A stretch of DNA of 64,000 bases from the NCBI GenBank assembly GCA_015227615.1, contig JAALGZ010000021.1, positions 372,001 to 436,000 of the forward strand, read 5' to 3'. Below the pieces are notes generated by a model that had not been told where the DNA came from, ran no database searches, and was given only the letters and a program-made list of their open reading frames with translations. The position numbers and the translations under genes were made by a program. This document shows positions 21,181 through 32,506 of this stretch, piece by piece. Each line of letters begins with the position of its first letter. Position 1 is the first letter of the stretch. This DNA comes from Labyrinthula sp. Ha (taxonomy: Eukaryota; Sar; Bigyra; Labyrinthulida; Labyrinthulaceae).

Positions 21181-24100
21181 GGTACTTATTTTCCATTCCG
21201 TGTGGAAAGAAAAGGCTAACGTACGACATTTTCTACTTGTTTCTCTATTTTATTTTTCTTTAAATTTATTTCCATATTTATTGAATGTTGTAAAACACTT
21301 AAATGTAAGTTGTGCGACAAATCTAACTATCTCCATTGTACTCCCAAGAAGACTTTTTTCATAGACCGTCTTTTGTAGGGAAAATAAAAACACAATATCA
21401 TAAAACGTTTCTTTATTTTAATTGAAGCCACAAACTTGTGGTATTTCTTACTATGAAATTCTACTTACATACAAAAAACTTGGTTTTCTGGTATTGACAC
21501 ACTTTATCACTTATCCGTTTACTACTACCCTTATGTTCCAACGATTAAAAAGAAAGATTAGAACAAGGACCTGTGGGGACATATGGCCCATGATAATGAT
21601 GAATGGGACATTTCTGAGATTATTCAAATTATGATATTTTATAGGAGAAATATCTTTCACAGGAAACATCTTTCTGGAATTAAATAGTTATCCACATTCT
21701 TCTTAAGGTAGAACAGTTGAATCCATTCTTAGGTGGGGTTTTATTAGTTATATTAGTCCAACTTATTTAATTTTTTCATATCTAAATTCTAGGAGACATA
21801 GAACAAGTTTAAGTGTAGGATGATATATAAAATGATTTTTTAAATAGTAATTTTTTTAGAAAAGATCATGTATATGCTTGCCGGCACTCGATGTTGAGGT
21901 TTGAATACCTTATGATGTGTTGCCAATGTAAGTTGTTTTATCTGCAATACCGAGAGCCCATAATCAATTGGGTAACTTGAAATTATTAGAGCAGTTTGAC
22001 AGAATAATAGCGAACATAGCACAAAATAATAAGAGTTTTGGAATGGAAATACACATCTTCAAGACTTAGATAAAGCAAGCTAATGCGATAAGGTCACTCA
22101 GACTTTAGTTATATCCGTGTTATAGTTTAGCAAACAAACAGCACAGAGATTAAATGATGTTCAATTGGTCTAGAATTTAGACTTGAATGAATATTAGTAA
22201 CTTAACTTTAAAATGTGAGACTGAAATCATTATATGATCAATTCAAAGAATTCCAAGCCATTAAGTGACTAATAAAACGAAGCAAAATAACATGACAAAC
22301 CTGTCATCAAGAATCAATAGAGTATCTATAGAGATCAAACTGAACATGAACCAATTAATTTCTTGTTGTAGGAATTAGTTTCTCTATTTAATGATAAAAT
22401 GTAGAAATTCAAGGCATGACATTAAATAAGATATCTGAGATAGTCGAAGAGATTACATACTGGGCAAAATTAAGAGCCCAATCCAAAGTTTAAGTATTTT
22501 CAGTTAGACGAATCCTCCTATATCTATGAGTCGGAAGCAAGCAGAGATGAAACCATGAATCAGAACATAATAACCACGAAGAAATAGGCAGAAAAGTAAC
22601 AAACAAGATGATTGAAAAAGATCATATTAAAGGAAATGCCAGAGGGGGGGGGAAGTTAAATGTATTGAGATCATGGCAAATATGTAGTGAATGAAAGAGA
22701 AAAATAATATTCAGCGCAGGAAAACGTAATAGATACTGCAAATTTATTATTAGAATGTTCAATGATAAGATCTGTAGTAATGCAGGTATTCTAAATGGAC
22801 CCATATTTTGATGCTGCTGTTGGTACTCCAATACTTAATCTTGATGGTAGAAACATTTTTCCCTATGATTATACAAAAGAGTGATTCGTTTGATTATAAG
22901 CTGAAAACTGATAAAAGTAGTCTCATAACTCTTATTTCTTGTAGGTATCGTCAGAAGTAAATCAAGGGTTCTTAAGGTCTGGATAAATCACAGTTTAGCT
23001 ATAGGAGTTTAATTAAAGGTATACCTGCTTCTCAGTTCTTTCGTTAATATCATTCTATATAATTATCGTTCAGTTTCATTAACATCAAACACACCTTTTA
23101 AGTAATGAAACTTTCATAGATATTAAATGGTTATTACACTGGTATAGCCACATGGAACTACGTGATGTAGTCACAAACACATCCATTCTAAGTATTGCTT
23201 AAGGCTTATAGCTTTATTTCTACAGATGGTTGCTTTCTTGATAATTAAGAACAGATAAAGAGAAAATGTCTATACTTTCTCAGTAGATGCTTAAGTTTAC
23301 CTCACAAATAAAATAAACATGTACCTATAGCTTTGGATTATTCTAGATAAGGGTCTACAGGAACTTTTTTAAACTATTAACCTTAATACAACAGGGTGGT
23401 AGGATGTATGTTTAGCTTCATGAAAATTCCCTCTTCTAAGTTAATATCTTCAATATATAAAACTACGCCAAACAATATAAACTTACAAATCTAGCATGAA
23501 GAACCTCAACCTAAGCTTGAGCAAAGAGTTTATCTTCTTCATAGCTGTCCGAACTACAGTTGCTATGAGAGAAAAGAAGCTCTTATACTAATGTATTATT
23601 GGGTATAAGGCATAAATGCTCAGTATACATACCAATCTATTTCAGAATCTTAGTAACTGATAATAGAGAAAAAAAAATATATGTAATTAGTTCTTGAAAA
23701 ATCTAGCAACGGTGTCGAGCAAAGTCATAAGATAGGGTGAAGTGAATCTAGTACTTTCTATAAGAATTCATCCATTCAATAGCATTGACTTATGATAACG
23801 CTAAACTTTCTCCAAAATCTTCATGCTGAAAAGTATAATAGAGAAGGTGATAGTTATCGCAATGATTGCATTATTTTTAATAAGTATAATATTAGATAAG
23901 GATCAAGCTTTACTAGAAGCAGTAAAGGATTTAAAATCCTAGACAGATTGAAGTTAGACCTCAAATATAACATTCAATTTAACGTACAACTGATATATAA
24001 ATAAACCAAAGTGTACCTACATTCAGACATTATTGGATAGAAAATGTGTTATGTTTGTAACGCTATTTGCTTTAGAGATGAAACCATTGCTAGTCATGGA

Positions 24101-26870
24101 CGAAATCTCAAGAAAAAACTTAAGAGGAACATAAAAAACAAAGTAAAAGAAAACTTAGAATAATAGCTTTTCCCAGTCTTTTGGGATAAAATTGCATAGA
24201 TAAGAATGAGAAAGAAACCAACTTTCTTCCAAAAACACAATTCAACAATGTATAAACTATTGGCAATAAGAAATATATATACTTTCAAAACCAGGAGATC
24301 TCCATATCGTCTGATTAAGTAAAAAGTTCAGCTACTTATAGATTCCCGACCCGTTCAAATTAATTTTTTCTGACGACTTGCTCTGAATTGAATTTGAGAT
24401 TTTAGCATGCTTTACTCAAGTTGAATACGAGCGAAAGAAACTACGTGGGTACTTTAAAGGTCCACATGGTAACAGAAGAAGAAGAGAATGCCCAACTGAG
24501 AACCCATGGCACAGGTATGAGGCTTCGGGCCACCAAATTGAATACTGACAAAAGATAGTTAGCAAATATTGTTCTTATGTTTTTGGGAGTAGGATCCGAG
24601 GGTTAATAGGCAGAAACAATCTTAGGTAAACCAATTTGATACATAGTGTATACTTACCAAGGTAAAGACTCAATATAAAGTACCTCACCGGATAAAATAC
24701 GTGATCTAAAATCCAAATATTGAACCCTTAACCTTTGCGGGACATGCACAAACACTTTATAGAAATGCTATGCAAAAAATTGATTGCCACAAAGTCGCTA
24801 CATAACCCAGTATTACCCTACCCTAACTTCTTATCTTATGTTAACTATGAAGATATCGATTGCGCATACATAAGTAACAAGCTACAAATATTGATTTTAG
24901 CTGTATGGTGACATTAGTTTTTAATTTATTCAAACATACTCCAAATTATTACCTTTAGTTAATAAAAACCCGTTGTCGCAATATGATTAATTGAGTTGCT
25001 AAGGATGTTCGTTCCATCACGTTCTAAACTTTTTCTATTAAGACCGAAGAAGTATCACTTCTGCGGTCTAACTGATTTTACGTGATTTTATTTTGTAAAT
25101 TAGGATAAATTTTATAAACCGTATGGTTAATTCTGTTTATATTAAGAATTCACTATGCAACAAATCACCTTAAAGAGTTTAGTGTATTGATTGTTGCAGA
25201 AATATCATCAGGGCTAAGGAGTACAATGGTTGACAGAGCTCTAAGGAATTTAATATTCTTCAAATGCTATTAACTTGCCCCAATATAATCACTATGATGC
25301 CCTGCTAAGGTAGAGAAAATAAATGTATAAGCGGGATATGTGTAAGAATTCTCTCTAACAAGCGGAAGAGTTATTGTCCAAAGTTAGGATTTTCGTTATT
25401 CCAAATTTTGAACCCTTTTATTTTCGCTCATGCATATTATTCTTTTCGTGAACTCCTATGTTGGTTCTATTCAATTGCATAAAATACCATGCAAGTCCAA
25501 ATGCATAATTTTTTCATTGAGATTTTTTCTAGTCAACTGTTCCGAATCTCTTGTAGTTGATTTTTCTTCATATGAACAATCCTGTGAAAAAAAAATATTT
25601 TATTTTGATACTTTTCTAAATCAAAATGCCAATACTTGGTTTCTTAGGCAACAAATTGATTGAAAAAAGATGAACAAAAATTTTATAGAACTGATATTGA
25701 GTGTACACATTAGCAATCCAGGACAATTACTGAGTATCTATTAAAACATTTCTTGGACTGCTATCCCTTATCTAAAATCTTTAAGTTACTATGACATTTG
25801 CTTTTCAACCATCGATTCAAACTGCACTACATTAAAATATGTAAGCCTGCTGATTTGAACTTATACAGCAACTGCACTCTATTCTTCAGGGTTTAGTTCA
25901 CTTACAAGACTTATTTTTACAAGCATTGGACACTAATCACATTAATATATTACCTGCCTTAGTATCTAGTTTTATTAACCTTTATCACTTTAAAGCGTGA
26001 TTTATGTTATAAGCTCAAAAAGATTATTTTTTAGGTTTGCTTTCTTGTATCAGCTCCAAATATTTGTATTGTTCGAAATATTTCTTCTTCGTTTAATTAG
26101 CTCTGCTTAAAGGCTAAAAATACATACTTCCCAAAGAATGACCCAAAAACTTGGCTATAGCTCCAAACCATCATATCTCATCACAGCTTCTACACAAACT
26201 TGTAAAAAGATCTACTTTCACCCAGGCTCATAAATTTGAAAGTAGTTCGCCTTAATATCTGTAAATACTTACTCCGTGCAATACATTCTGTTCTCTTCAA
26301 CATATATTTTACTACAAAACTATTCGTTGGATCCGAACATAGTTTTAAATCATCTTATATTTTCTAAAATACCTTCCACTAGTGCTTCAGTTTCTCTTGG
26401 TAATAACCGAGATGTAGAAGCAACCGCGATACCCATACCCCAGTTCGCATGACTATACTATTTACACCTTCTTTCTACTTGTAATCCTCACTCCTGAAAA
26501 CCTTAAAGATCTAGGTTAAAACCTCTATCTCTTACCAAGTGTGTAATTGCTTATTCATTTAATTATGTTTTTGGGATCGGATTTTTTAACTCCTGAGTAA
26601 GAAACTCCTCGCAATGTCATTGGTCATATTGATTTCCCCCCAAATTTTTTCATCATCTGCATAATCGATGCGCAAAATCACGATTGCCCATAGACGAAAT
26701 TAGCATTGCGCAGAATCTCGATTTTTCCATACCTCCCCTGAAGAATCGATGAGCAGATGTGTGAACTCCCATTGACAAACTATAGAGGGGGCGGGCGTAA
26801 AAGTGAAGTACACTAGAAGGTAGGAAGTAGGTATTTAAACTTAAAAAACAAAGAAATATGCAGCTGTTGT
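21181..26870. other. Gene-free desert
   Basis: About 5.7 kb, AT-rich, with only short chance ORFs and no domain recognised on either strand. It contains a G9 run near 22644 and a 13-bp inverted repeat at 25041-25069 (listed separately). No RNA gene signature found. Confidence 0.5.
25041..25069. repeat. Compact hairpin
   Basis: AGACCGAAGAAGT and ACTTCTGCGGTCT form a 13-bp stem with one mismatch around a 3-nt loop (ATC). It stands out against AT-rich surroundings. No known regulatory hairpin class is matched. Confidence 0.6.
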
Positions 26871-27178
26871 ACCTTAGCGTAGCGGTTAGCCTTTCATGCT
26901 CCCCGCATCTTTAAAAATGGCCCCCATGACTCGGCCCTCCCTCCCCACTCGGCCTTCGATGAAGATGAGGATGGATTTAAATATTTTTCCATAGCTTGAA
27001 CACAGAAACTTTAACACATATGTAGACGTTAATAAATAGATAACTGAAATAACTAAATTATAAATTTAAGACAATTAATTTTGAACACAAAAATTTAGAT
27101 GATTAAGATTTTGGTTAAAATTAAAGTTTAAAACTTAAGTGGGTTCATATTCTAGTCCAATACAATTTTTTTTGAATG
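26871..27178 (+). repeat. SINE-like dispersed repeat, copy B
   Basis: Second copy of the repeat at 1461-1762, same orientation. Its head TAGCGTAGCGGTTAGC fits the tRNA D-arm / pol III A box (T8, A14, G15, G18-G19, A21 positions). A TTCGAT core about 80 bp downstream could be a degenerate B box. The tail is T/A-rich. Seen: the repeat. Inferred: tRNA origin. Confidence 0.75.
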
Positions 27179-27552
27179 CTGATTTGACATTCTAATTCAG
27201 CTGCAACTTTTTATCCAAACTCGTTTTCTTTCTTCATTCTTTTCATTGGTTTTTGATTTCAGATTTGTTGGTTTATTTTTTCAAAAAAAGAATTTTTGGG
27301 CAATTAAAAATTCGGTCAATGAAATTTAGGATTATTTGACTCCGGAGACAAAAAATCTTATTCAGAAGTTTTTTTTAAGTAAGGATTTCCCATATTTGGA
27401 AAATCATTGAAATAAAGATAGTTAACCTCAATATCACATTACCAATGATTGTAGATATTTTTCTTGTAGAACGAAAGAAACTTTACAAAGCAATAAGAAA
27501 CAATCACTTTCCACGTCAATCTACGATACTCGTACTTCAAATTTATTATCAA
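27179..27552. other. Upstream region of TFB5
   Basis: T-rich spacer between the SINE-like repeat and the TFB5 start; a frame open from 27445 reads into TFB5, but its extra residues have no counterpart in the family. Confidence 0.4.
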
Positions 27553-27777
27553 ATGCCTATCGGAACAAAAAGCTCACTTCTACAATGCACAGATTCTGCC
27601 GCAAAACAATTCGTTCTCTACCTAAATGAAAAGCTCGAGCTCGGTAGACGTTTCGTTCTTGAAGATCTTGATTCAACAACCTTATTAATCGACGACGACC
27701 CAACTTTAAAAACCCAGATAAAGCAAAAATTTGAACTTTTCACAGACAAAAATACATACGAAGATAAAAAACAATAA
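27553..27777 (+). CDS. TFB5: TFIIH subunit TFB5/GTF2H5 (TTDA)
   Basis: A 74-residue protein, close to the usual 70 or so for this smallest TFIIH core subunit. TFB5 binds the p52/Tfb2 subunit and stabilises TFIIH for transcription and nucleotide-excision repair in the nucleus. Family landmarks are SSLLQCTDSAAKQFVLYL (human has GVLIECDPAMKQFLLYL), LGRRFVLEDLDSTTLLI, and a short charged C-terminal helix. The frame is open 36 codons further upstream, but the second Met at 27553 begins exactly where family members begin, so I choose it. Single exon. It is convergent with LeuA, with only 10 bp between the stops. Confidence 0.9.
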   Translation: MPIGTKSSLLQCTDSAAKQFVLYLNEKLELGRRFVLEDLDSTTLLIDDDPTLKTQIKQKFELFTDKNTYEDKKQ

Positions 27778-27787
27778 TAAAAAAGTG

Positions 27788-29539
27788 TTACATTCTACTC
27801 TTCTGGTGGTTTATCATCCTATTCAAAGCAGATAAATAACTTCTCGCACTCGCAACCAATATATCAGTATCAGCACCATGTCCTGTAAATGTTCTTGCAC
27901 TAACACTTCCAGTCTGTGGATTTCTTACTTCATTCACATCCGCTCCAGAATCCGTCCTCTGCAATCTCCTTCTTTGATCTGGCATATCAAATTCTTCTGG
28001 ACTTTCTAATTTAGTTAATACTTCTCCAACAGCATCAATCCCTTTTGTTACTCCAGCAACATTAAACATAACTAATCTATTAGGAACTCGGACTACTCGA
28101 TGAACAGCTTGGTAGATTGCATCAACTGGACCTGAACCAATACTTGCTTCTGTTATATCATACCCTTCTTTATGTCTCAATGTAACTGTAGCTGTTGGCT
28201 TGACGGAATTTCCTCCGCTTACATGCAAAGAAACTAATTCCCAAGTATTTCCATTTGCACTAACAACTCCTTTATTTATTACAATACTTTCAATATCTGC
28301 ATCCGTCACTATCTTTTTTTGATCTGCCAGTCTCTTAAACTCCTGGGTTAAATTCTCAACCTCTTCTTCAGTAAAGTTATCGTATCCTAAATCAATCAAT
28401 CTCTGTTTATATGCTGCTTTTCCACTGTGTTTTCCTAAAACCAACTGATTTGTACTTAATCCAATAGATTCAGGTTTCATTATCTCATACGTTTCTGGAT
28501 GCTTCAATACTCCGTCTTGATGAATCCCTGCCTCGTGAGCAAACGCATTGCTGCCGACTATTGCCTTGTTTGGCTGAACTGACATTCCAGTAAAGGTAGA
28601 AACTAATCTACTTGCCCGAGAAATAGCTGTTGTATCAATATCTGTATAAAAAGGATACACATTTTCCCTAGTATTCAACGTCATAACTAATTCCTCAATC
28701 GCTGTATTTCCTGCACGTTCTCCTATGCCATTTACAGTTAGTTCAACTTGCCTTGCCCCACCTTGTATACCAGCAAGAGTATTTGCAGTTGCCAAACCAA
28801 GATCATTATGACAATGTGTGGAAAAAATAATTTGTTCATCAGAAACATTTTTTGTGTGTTCAACCAAGTATGAAATTAATTGTTGGTATTCTTCTGGAGT
28901 AGTATAACCCACAGTATCTGGAATATTAATTGTTCTTGCACCTTGCTTAATAACTTCAGATATAACTTGTACTAGAAAATCTTTGTCTGATCTACACGCA
29001 TCTTCACAAGAAAATTCAACATCTTCTACTAAAGACTTAGCATAAGAAACAGCTTTTCCAGCTTGTTCAATACATTCTTCTCGAGATATGAGTAATTTAT
29101 GTTCTAGATGAATATCAGAAGTTGCTATAAAAGTATGAATTCTATGTCTTTTTGCATGTTTAACTGCATCATAACACCTTTTAATATCTTTTTCTATTGC
29201 TCGGCTTAATCCACAGATTTTCATATATCTAAACTCTTCTGGAAGATCCATTCGATTATCAGAAATACTTCCAATAGTTTGGGCTATAGCTTTTACACTT
29301 TCAAAGTCTCCAGGTGAGGCAATAGGGAATCCAGCTTCGCAAACATCCACTCGCATTTTCGACAGGTGTTTCGCAATTTCAAGTTTCTCGGGTTGTGTTA
29401 GAGTTGCTCCAGGACTTTGTTCTCCATCACGAAGAGTTGTATCAAATACTGTGATTCTCTGTTTTCCAGATGTTTGAGTTGAAAGAAAGCGTTGTTTTCG
29501 AAAGTGTCGTTGCAAATTTTGAGTAATTGCTTTGTACAT
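27788..29539 (-). CDS. leuA: 2-isopropylmalate synthase, leucine biosynthesis
   Basis: A 583-residue single-exon enzyme that condenses acetyl-CoA with 2-oxoisovalerate, the committed step of leucine synthesis. The TIM-barrel opens with [12 protein letters not shown] (D33, R37, D38, E40) and has the metal motif HCHND (H242, H244), [20 protein letters not shown] and [14 protein letters not shown]. The C-terminal LeuA regulatory domain (from about residue 425, with [18 protein letters not shown]) is where leucine normally inhibits. The first 27 residues are Arg/Gln/Ser-rich with no acidic residue, as in a mitochondrial (or plastid) targeting peptide. All key residues seen are intact. The presence of the enzyme argues against an animal host. 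Confidence 0.97.
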   Translation of the reverse strand: MYKAITQNLQRHFRKQRFLSTQTSGKQRITVFDTTLRDGEQSPGATLTQPEKLEIAKHLSKMRVDVCEAGFPIASPGDFESVKAIAQTIGSISDNRMDLPEEFRYMKICGLSRAIEKDIKRCYDAVKHAKRHRIHTFIATSDIHLEHKLLISREECIEQAGKAVSYAKSLVEDVEFSCEDACRSDKDFLVQVISEVIKQGARTINIPDTVGYTTPEEYQQLISYLVEHTKNVSDEQIIFSTHCHNDLGLATANTLAGIQGGARQVELTVNGIGERAGNTAIEELVMTLNTRENVYPFYTDIDTTAISRASRLVSTFTGMSVQPNKAIVGSNAFAHEAGIHQDGVLKHPETYEIMKPESIGLSTNQLVLGKHSGKAAYKQRLIDLGYDNFTEEEVENLTQEFKRLADQKKIVTDADIESIVINKGVVSANGNTWELVSLHVSGGNSVKPTATVTLRHKEGYDITEASIGSGPVDAIYQAVHRVVRVPNRLVMFNVAGVTKGIDAVGEVLTKLESPEEFDMPDQRRRLQRTDSGADVNEVRNPQTGSVSARTFTGHGADTDILVASARSYLSALNRMINHQKSRM

Positions 29540-30600
29540 TTTTTTGGTTTTGTTTGTGGTGGAATTGTTGAAGAACTTTCTAGGAATTTGCCCAAAATAT
29601 TATCCAAAAGCACCCTACAAAAATAAACAATGGGAAAAGATCTAAAAGAAAAGGATGGAAAAGGATAAAAAGGTAAAAGGAGAATTATCTAATAGTTTAT
29701 TATTTCTTTTGATTGATTTTTTGTTAGATGCTGTTTATCTGATGAATACTAGTGTAATCATATTTATTAAAAGTCCCTGTCAAACAAATAGATTAAAGGT
29801 TAATTAGCCCTAAACCAGGTGTTTACCAAGTTGTATAACCCCTTTTGACTATAGTACGATGTCTTAAATCAGCTAACTAATGAATTTAACCATGCTTAAG
29901 TTATTAAATGTTCCTTAATCTTTGCAACTTTGTTATGCTTGACCTAAAGGGCAACTTAATTTTACTTGTTTTACTATTTTTTTTGCTTTTAAGGCTTTGA
30001 TTCCCTCAGGTATACTGGTTATACTTTGTATATGTGCTTATGACATAACTAAGTTATTTGGTTCCCCTTGAGAATCCAAAACTCGCCAAAATCCTAAGAT
30101 TTTGGTTGTTGAATATGTAAATAGCACTTATGTTATTACACAGAAGAATTATAAGCACTCTAACTACTTTACTAAATATCTACTTCATACATATTAAGTA
30201 TGTCATATTTAAAGGATGCCCAAGTTGTCTCTCATGCATCAATATATTTCAGTTCAAAGTGTATACTGTCCTTTTAGGAGATTTAATGAGTCTCATGACA
30301 AAGTCTCATATCTCGAAACTAATGGAGTTTGTGCTGTTTCACTAAACAGTGTTTTTCTTTAGTTACTACATCAGATTGAGAGTAATTTGCTTGAAAGAAT
30401 AACAAAAAAAAGAACTCTATTAACACTTTTGGTAGATATTGGTTTATTTTCTGTTCTCATTCAAAACTGTGAACTAAAGAAAACCAGTCATAGATGCCCC
30501 ATGTCCTTAAAACACGTATTAATACTCTAGGAGATGAAAGGGAAAACGTAGTACCAACTGAAAACAGAGGTCATCAAGCTCCAGAATAAGGTTCCACTAA
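29540..30600. other. Intergenic stretch, no gene seen
   Basis: AT-rich spacer holding the LeuA promoter at its left end; otherwise only chance ORFs. The right part may belong to the Gypsy remnant that follows. Confidence 0.4.
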
Positions 30601-30961
30601 GGTTTTAATCTTATGGTTAAATGGATTAAGAGGCACGACTATCGTGAATCTCATTTGGCTCAAGGGATTAATCAATGACTCCCTCAGGTGTGTACTGTAA
30701 CATATACCAGAACAAACTGGTTTCATGCTTAGTAGAAGTCCTAATTGGAGCAAAGGTTATGTGTGCTTTGAGCATTATCCTATTGATATCTATATTCGTA
30801 GGGGAACTCAACATCAAATGGCAGATGCTCGCTGCCAATGCAACAATGAACTACTTTTCTCTCCTGACTCTCTTTTTGTTATATTCGATGGGGGATTAAT
30901 GAAAATTCCTATAAAGTTTCAGATGTACTCTTTAGTGGAAATTATTGGATTTCTTTTATGA
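30600..30961 (+). mobile_element. Ty3/Gypsy remnant, RNase H end (fossil)
   Basis: A plus-strand frame reads SPNWSKGYVCFEHYPIDIYI followed by RRGTQHQMADARC, which matches the end of a Gypsy RNase H domain (usual pattern RW..L..Y.F.I.YR.G..H..ADALSR). A short VIFDGG motif just downstream could start a second, dual-type RNase H. No other part of the element and no LTR is recognisable. Broken, very fragmentary and old; opposite strand to the larger Gypsy fossil at 5.2-10.6 kb. Confidence 0.55.
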
Positions 30962-31219
30962 TGAGGTCTCAATAAGTCAATATCGAGCTAATAATGAGTT
31001 TATCATTGAATTCCACAGCTTTTAATAAAGCTAAATGGATTGGAAGAGACCATAAGTTATTTTTCCTGAGCTCTGGATGTTTTTTTCGACCCTAATAGCA
31101 AAGATACCCTGGTATATCTTGATATATACTGCCATCCTTTCAGTATAATATGTAGTACAAGTAAGAGTTAACTCTTAGAAAATAAATAAAAGATATAAAT
31201 CTTTGAATAAACGATAAAT
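30962..31219. other. Intergenic spacer
   Basis: No feature recognised. Confidence 0.4.
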
Positions 31220-32095
31220 CTAGAATTCTGTAAACTGTTGATACCCAGTAGATGGAGTTGATAGTGGGGATACAAGGACGTTCCCATCTAGGTCTGCACT
31301 CAATACAAGACTAGGAGATTCACGAGCTCTAACAAGATCCCCATCTCTTAACCACAGTTTCCCCTCATTCAATTCGCATTCCTCAAGTGTAACATTTGCT
31401 TCTGTAATAATAGGTGTCTCAAATACTGCACATTTGGAAAAGTCGGATTCTAATCTAAGCAACTCCAGAAGCTGATCATAAAACCAACGCGTAGTAACAT
31501 CAACACAATTCATCACCTGTACATCTTCATTCACCTCCCCTGCATTTAAATTAGACAAACATCTTTTCTGTGCATTTTCATAATAGCCCACAAACATATT
31601 CTCTTCTGGAATTGTCTTTCCAAGAGTCCATTTCTCTTTTAAAGATCCAGTATTTTCAACAAAAGTCAATCTTGGAAGAAATCCAAAAAGTGACTGCGTT
31701 AGCACTAGAGATTGATCAAAAGTAAATATTTGTCCATTAATCCTTTCGGTATAGACGAATGTTTGTTTTGTGTCTTTCAACAAACATGATCTTAATCCAA
31801 GAGTAAGTCCTTCAATCCCTTCAATGAAGGATAAACATTTCTCAACTTGTGATTTGGACTCAAACATTGTTCCATTAAATCTCCACAATTGATTTTCATT
31901 AGTTTCATCACAAGTTCTTAATCCAATTCTGAGTTCTGGAGCTGTATTCTCAGTGATGGAGATACATAAGCCATCATAACTACTTGACAGAAGGCTATAA
32001 TTATCTTGTGTGAGAATTGGTACTTCATCTGGGTCTTGCTCTTATGCATATATTCTGGCAGTAGAAAGTATAACTGAGAGTAAAATTGTTTTCAT
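31220..32095 (-). pseudogene. Secreted ricin-B-type lectin, frame interrupted
   Basis: From an ATG at 32095 the frame encodes a clear signal peptide (MKTILLSVILSTARIYA). An in-frame stop follows immediately, and then about 270 further codons of lectin in the same frame. Beta-trefoil landmarks are YDGLCISI, LGLRTCDE-like repeats (IGLRTCDETNENQLWRF, LGLRSCLLKD), NAQKRCLSN and VMNCVDVTTRWFY. It carries only the carbohydrate-binding fold; no catalytic chain is present. It is related to the intact lectin at 57385-58335. A single interruption at the signal-peptide boundary means recent decay, a sequence error, or an exon arrangement I cannot see. The Copia element lies 155 bp upstream, in what would be its promoter. 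Confidence 0.72.
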
Positions 32096-32250
32096 TTTTT
32101 TATTATGAAAATACAATTATATGTTTGTTTGACTTGAACACTGCTTAATTTTCAAACTATATAAAATACTGTGAAGTAGAATAAGATTAAAAAAAATAAA
32201 GTTAGAAGAGTTAGATTTGTTCTCCATAATTTTTCTAAACAGGTTCTAAT

Positions 32251-32506
32251 ACTCAAAGACTTCCTTTGATAGTTACATACTATTATATCACAGTATGACA
32301 TTACTGTAAATACTACCTAACAATTAACCTATCAATCAAAGAAACAAATTTACAAATTATTCATTGACTCGTATCTTAACAAATACTGCGAGTTATAATA
32401 CGTTACTTACATCAATTTAAAGCTCTAAACTTGAACTTTAATCTTCTGCACTTTACTTATTACAAACCTGAACCTTTACTTAGTATACGCCTTTTCTTTT
32501 CTCTCA
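32251..32506 (+). repeat. Copia 5' LTR
   Basis: 256 bp from ACTCAAAGAC to TTTCTCTCA, matching the 3' LTR at all but one base. The ends lack the usual TG...CA start, so the outer boundary could be off by one or two bases. Confidence 0.93.

Noticed and set aside
27445-27552. 36-residue N-terminal extension of TFB5
   Set aside because: Has an ATG but no counterpart in the TFB5 family, whose conserved start coincides with the Met at 27553.
30675-30899. Hydrophobic 74-codon ORF as a membrane protein gene
   Set aside because: It is the out-of-frame shadow of the Gypsy RNase H remnant.
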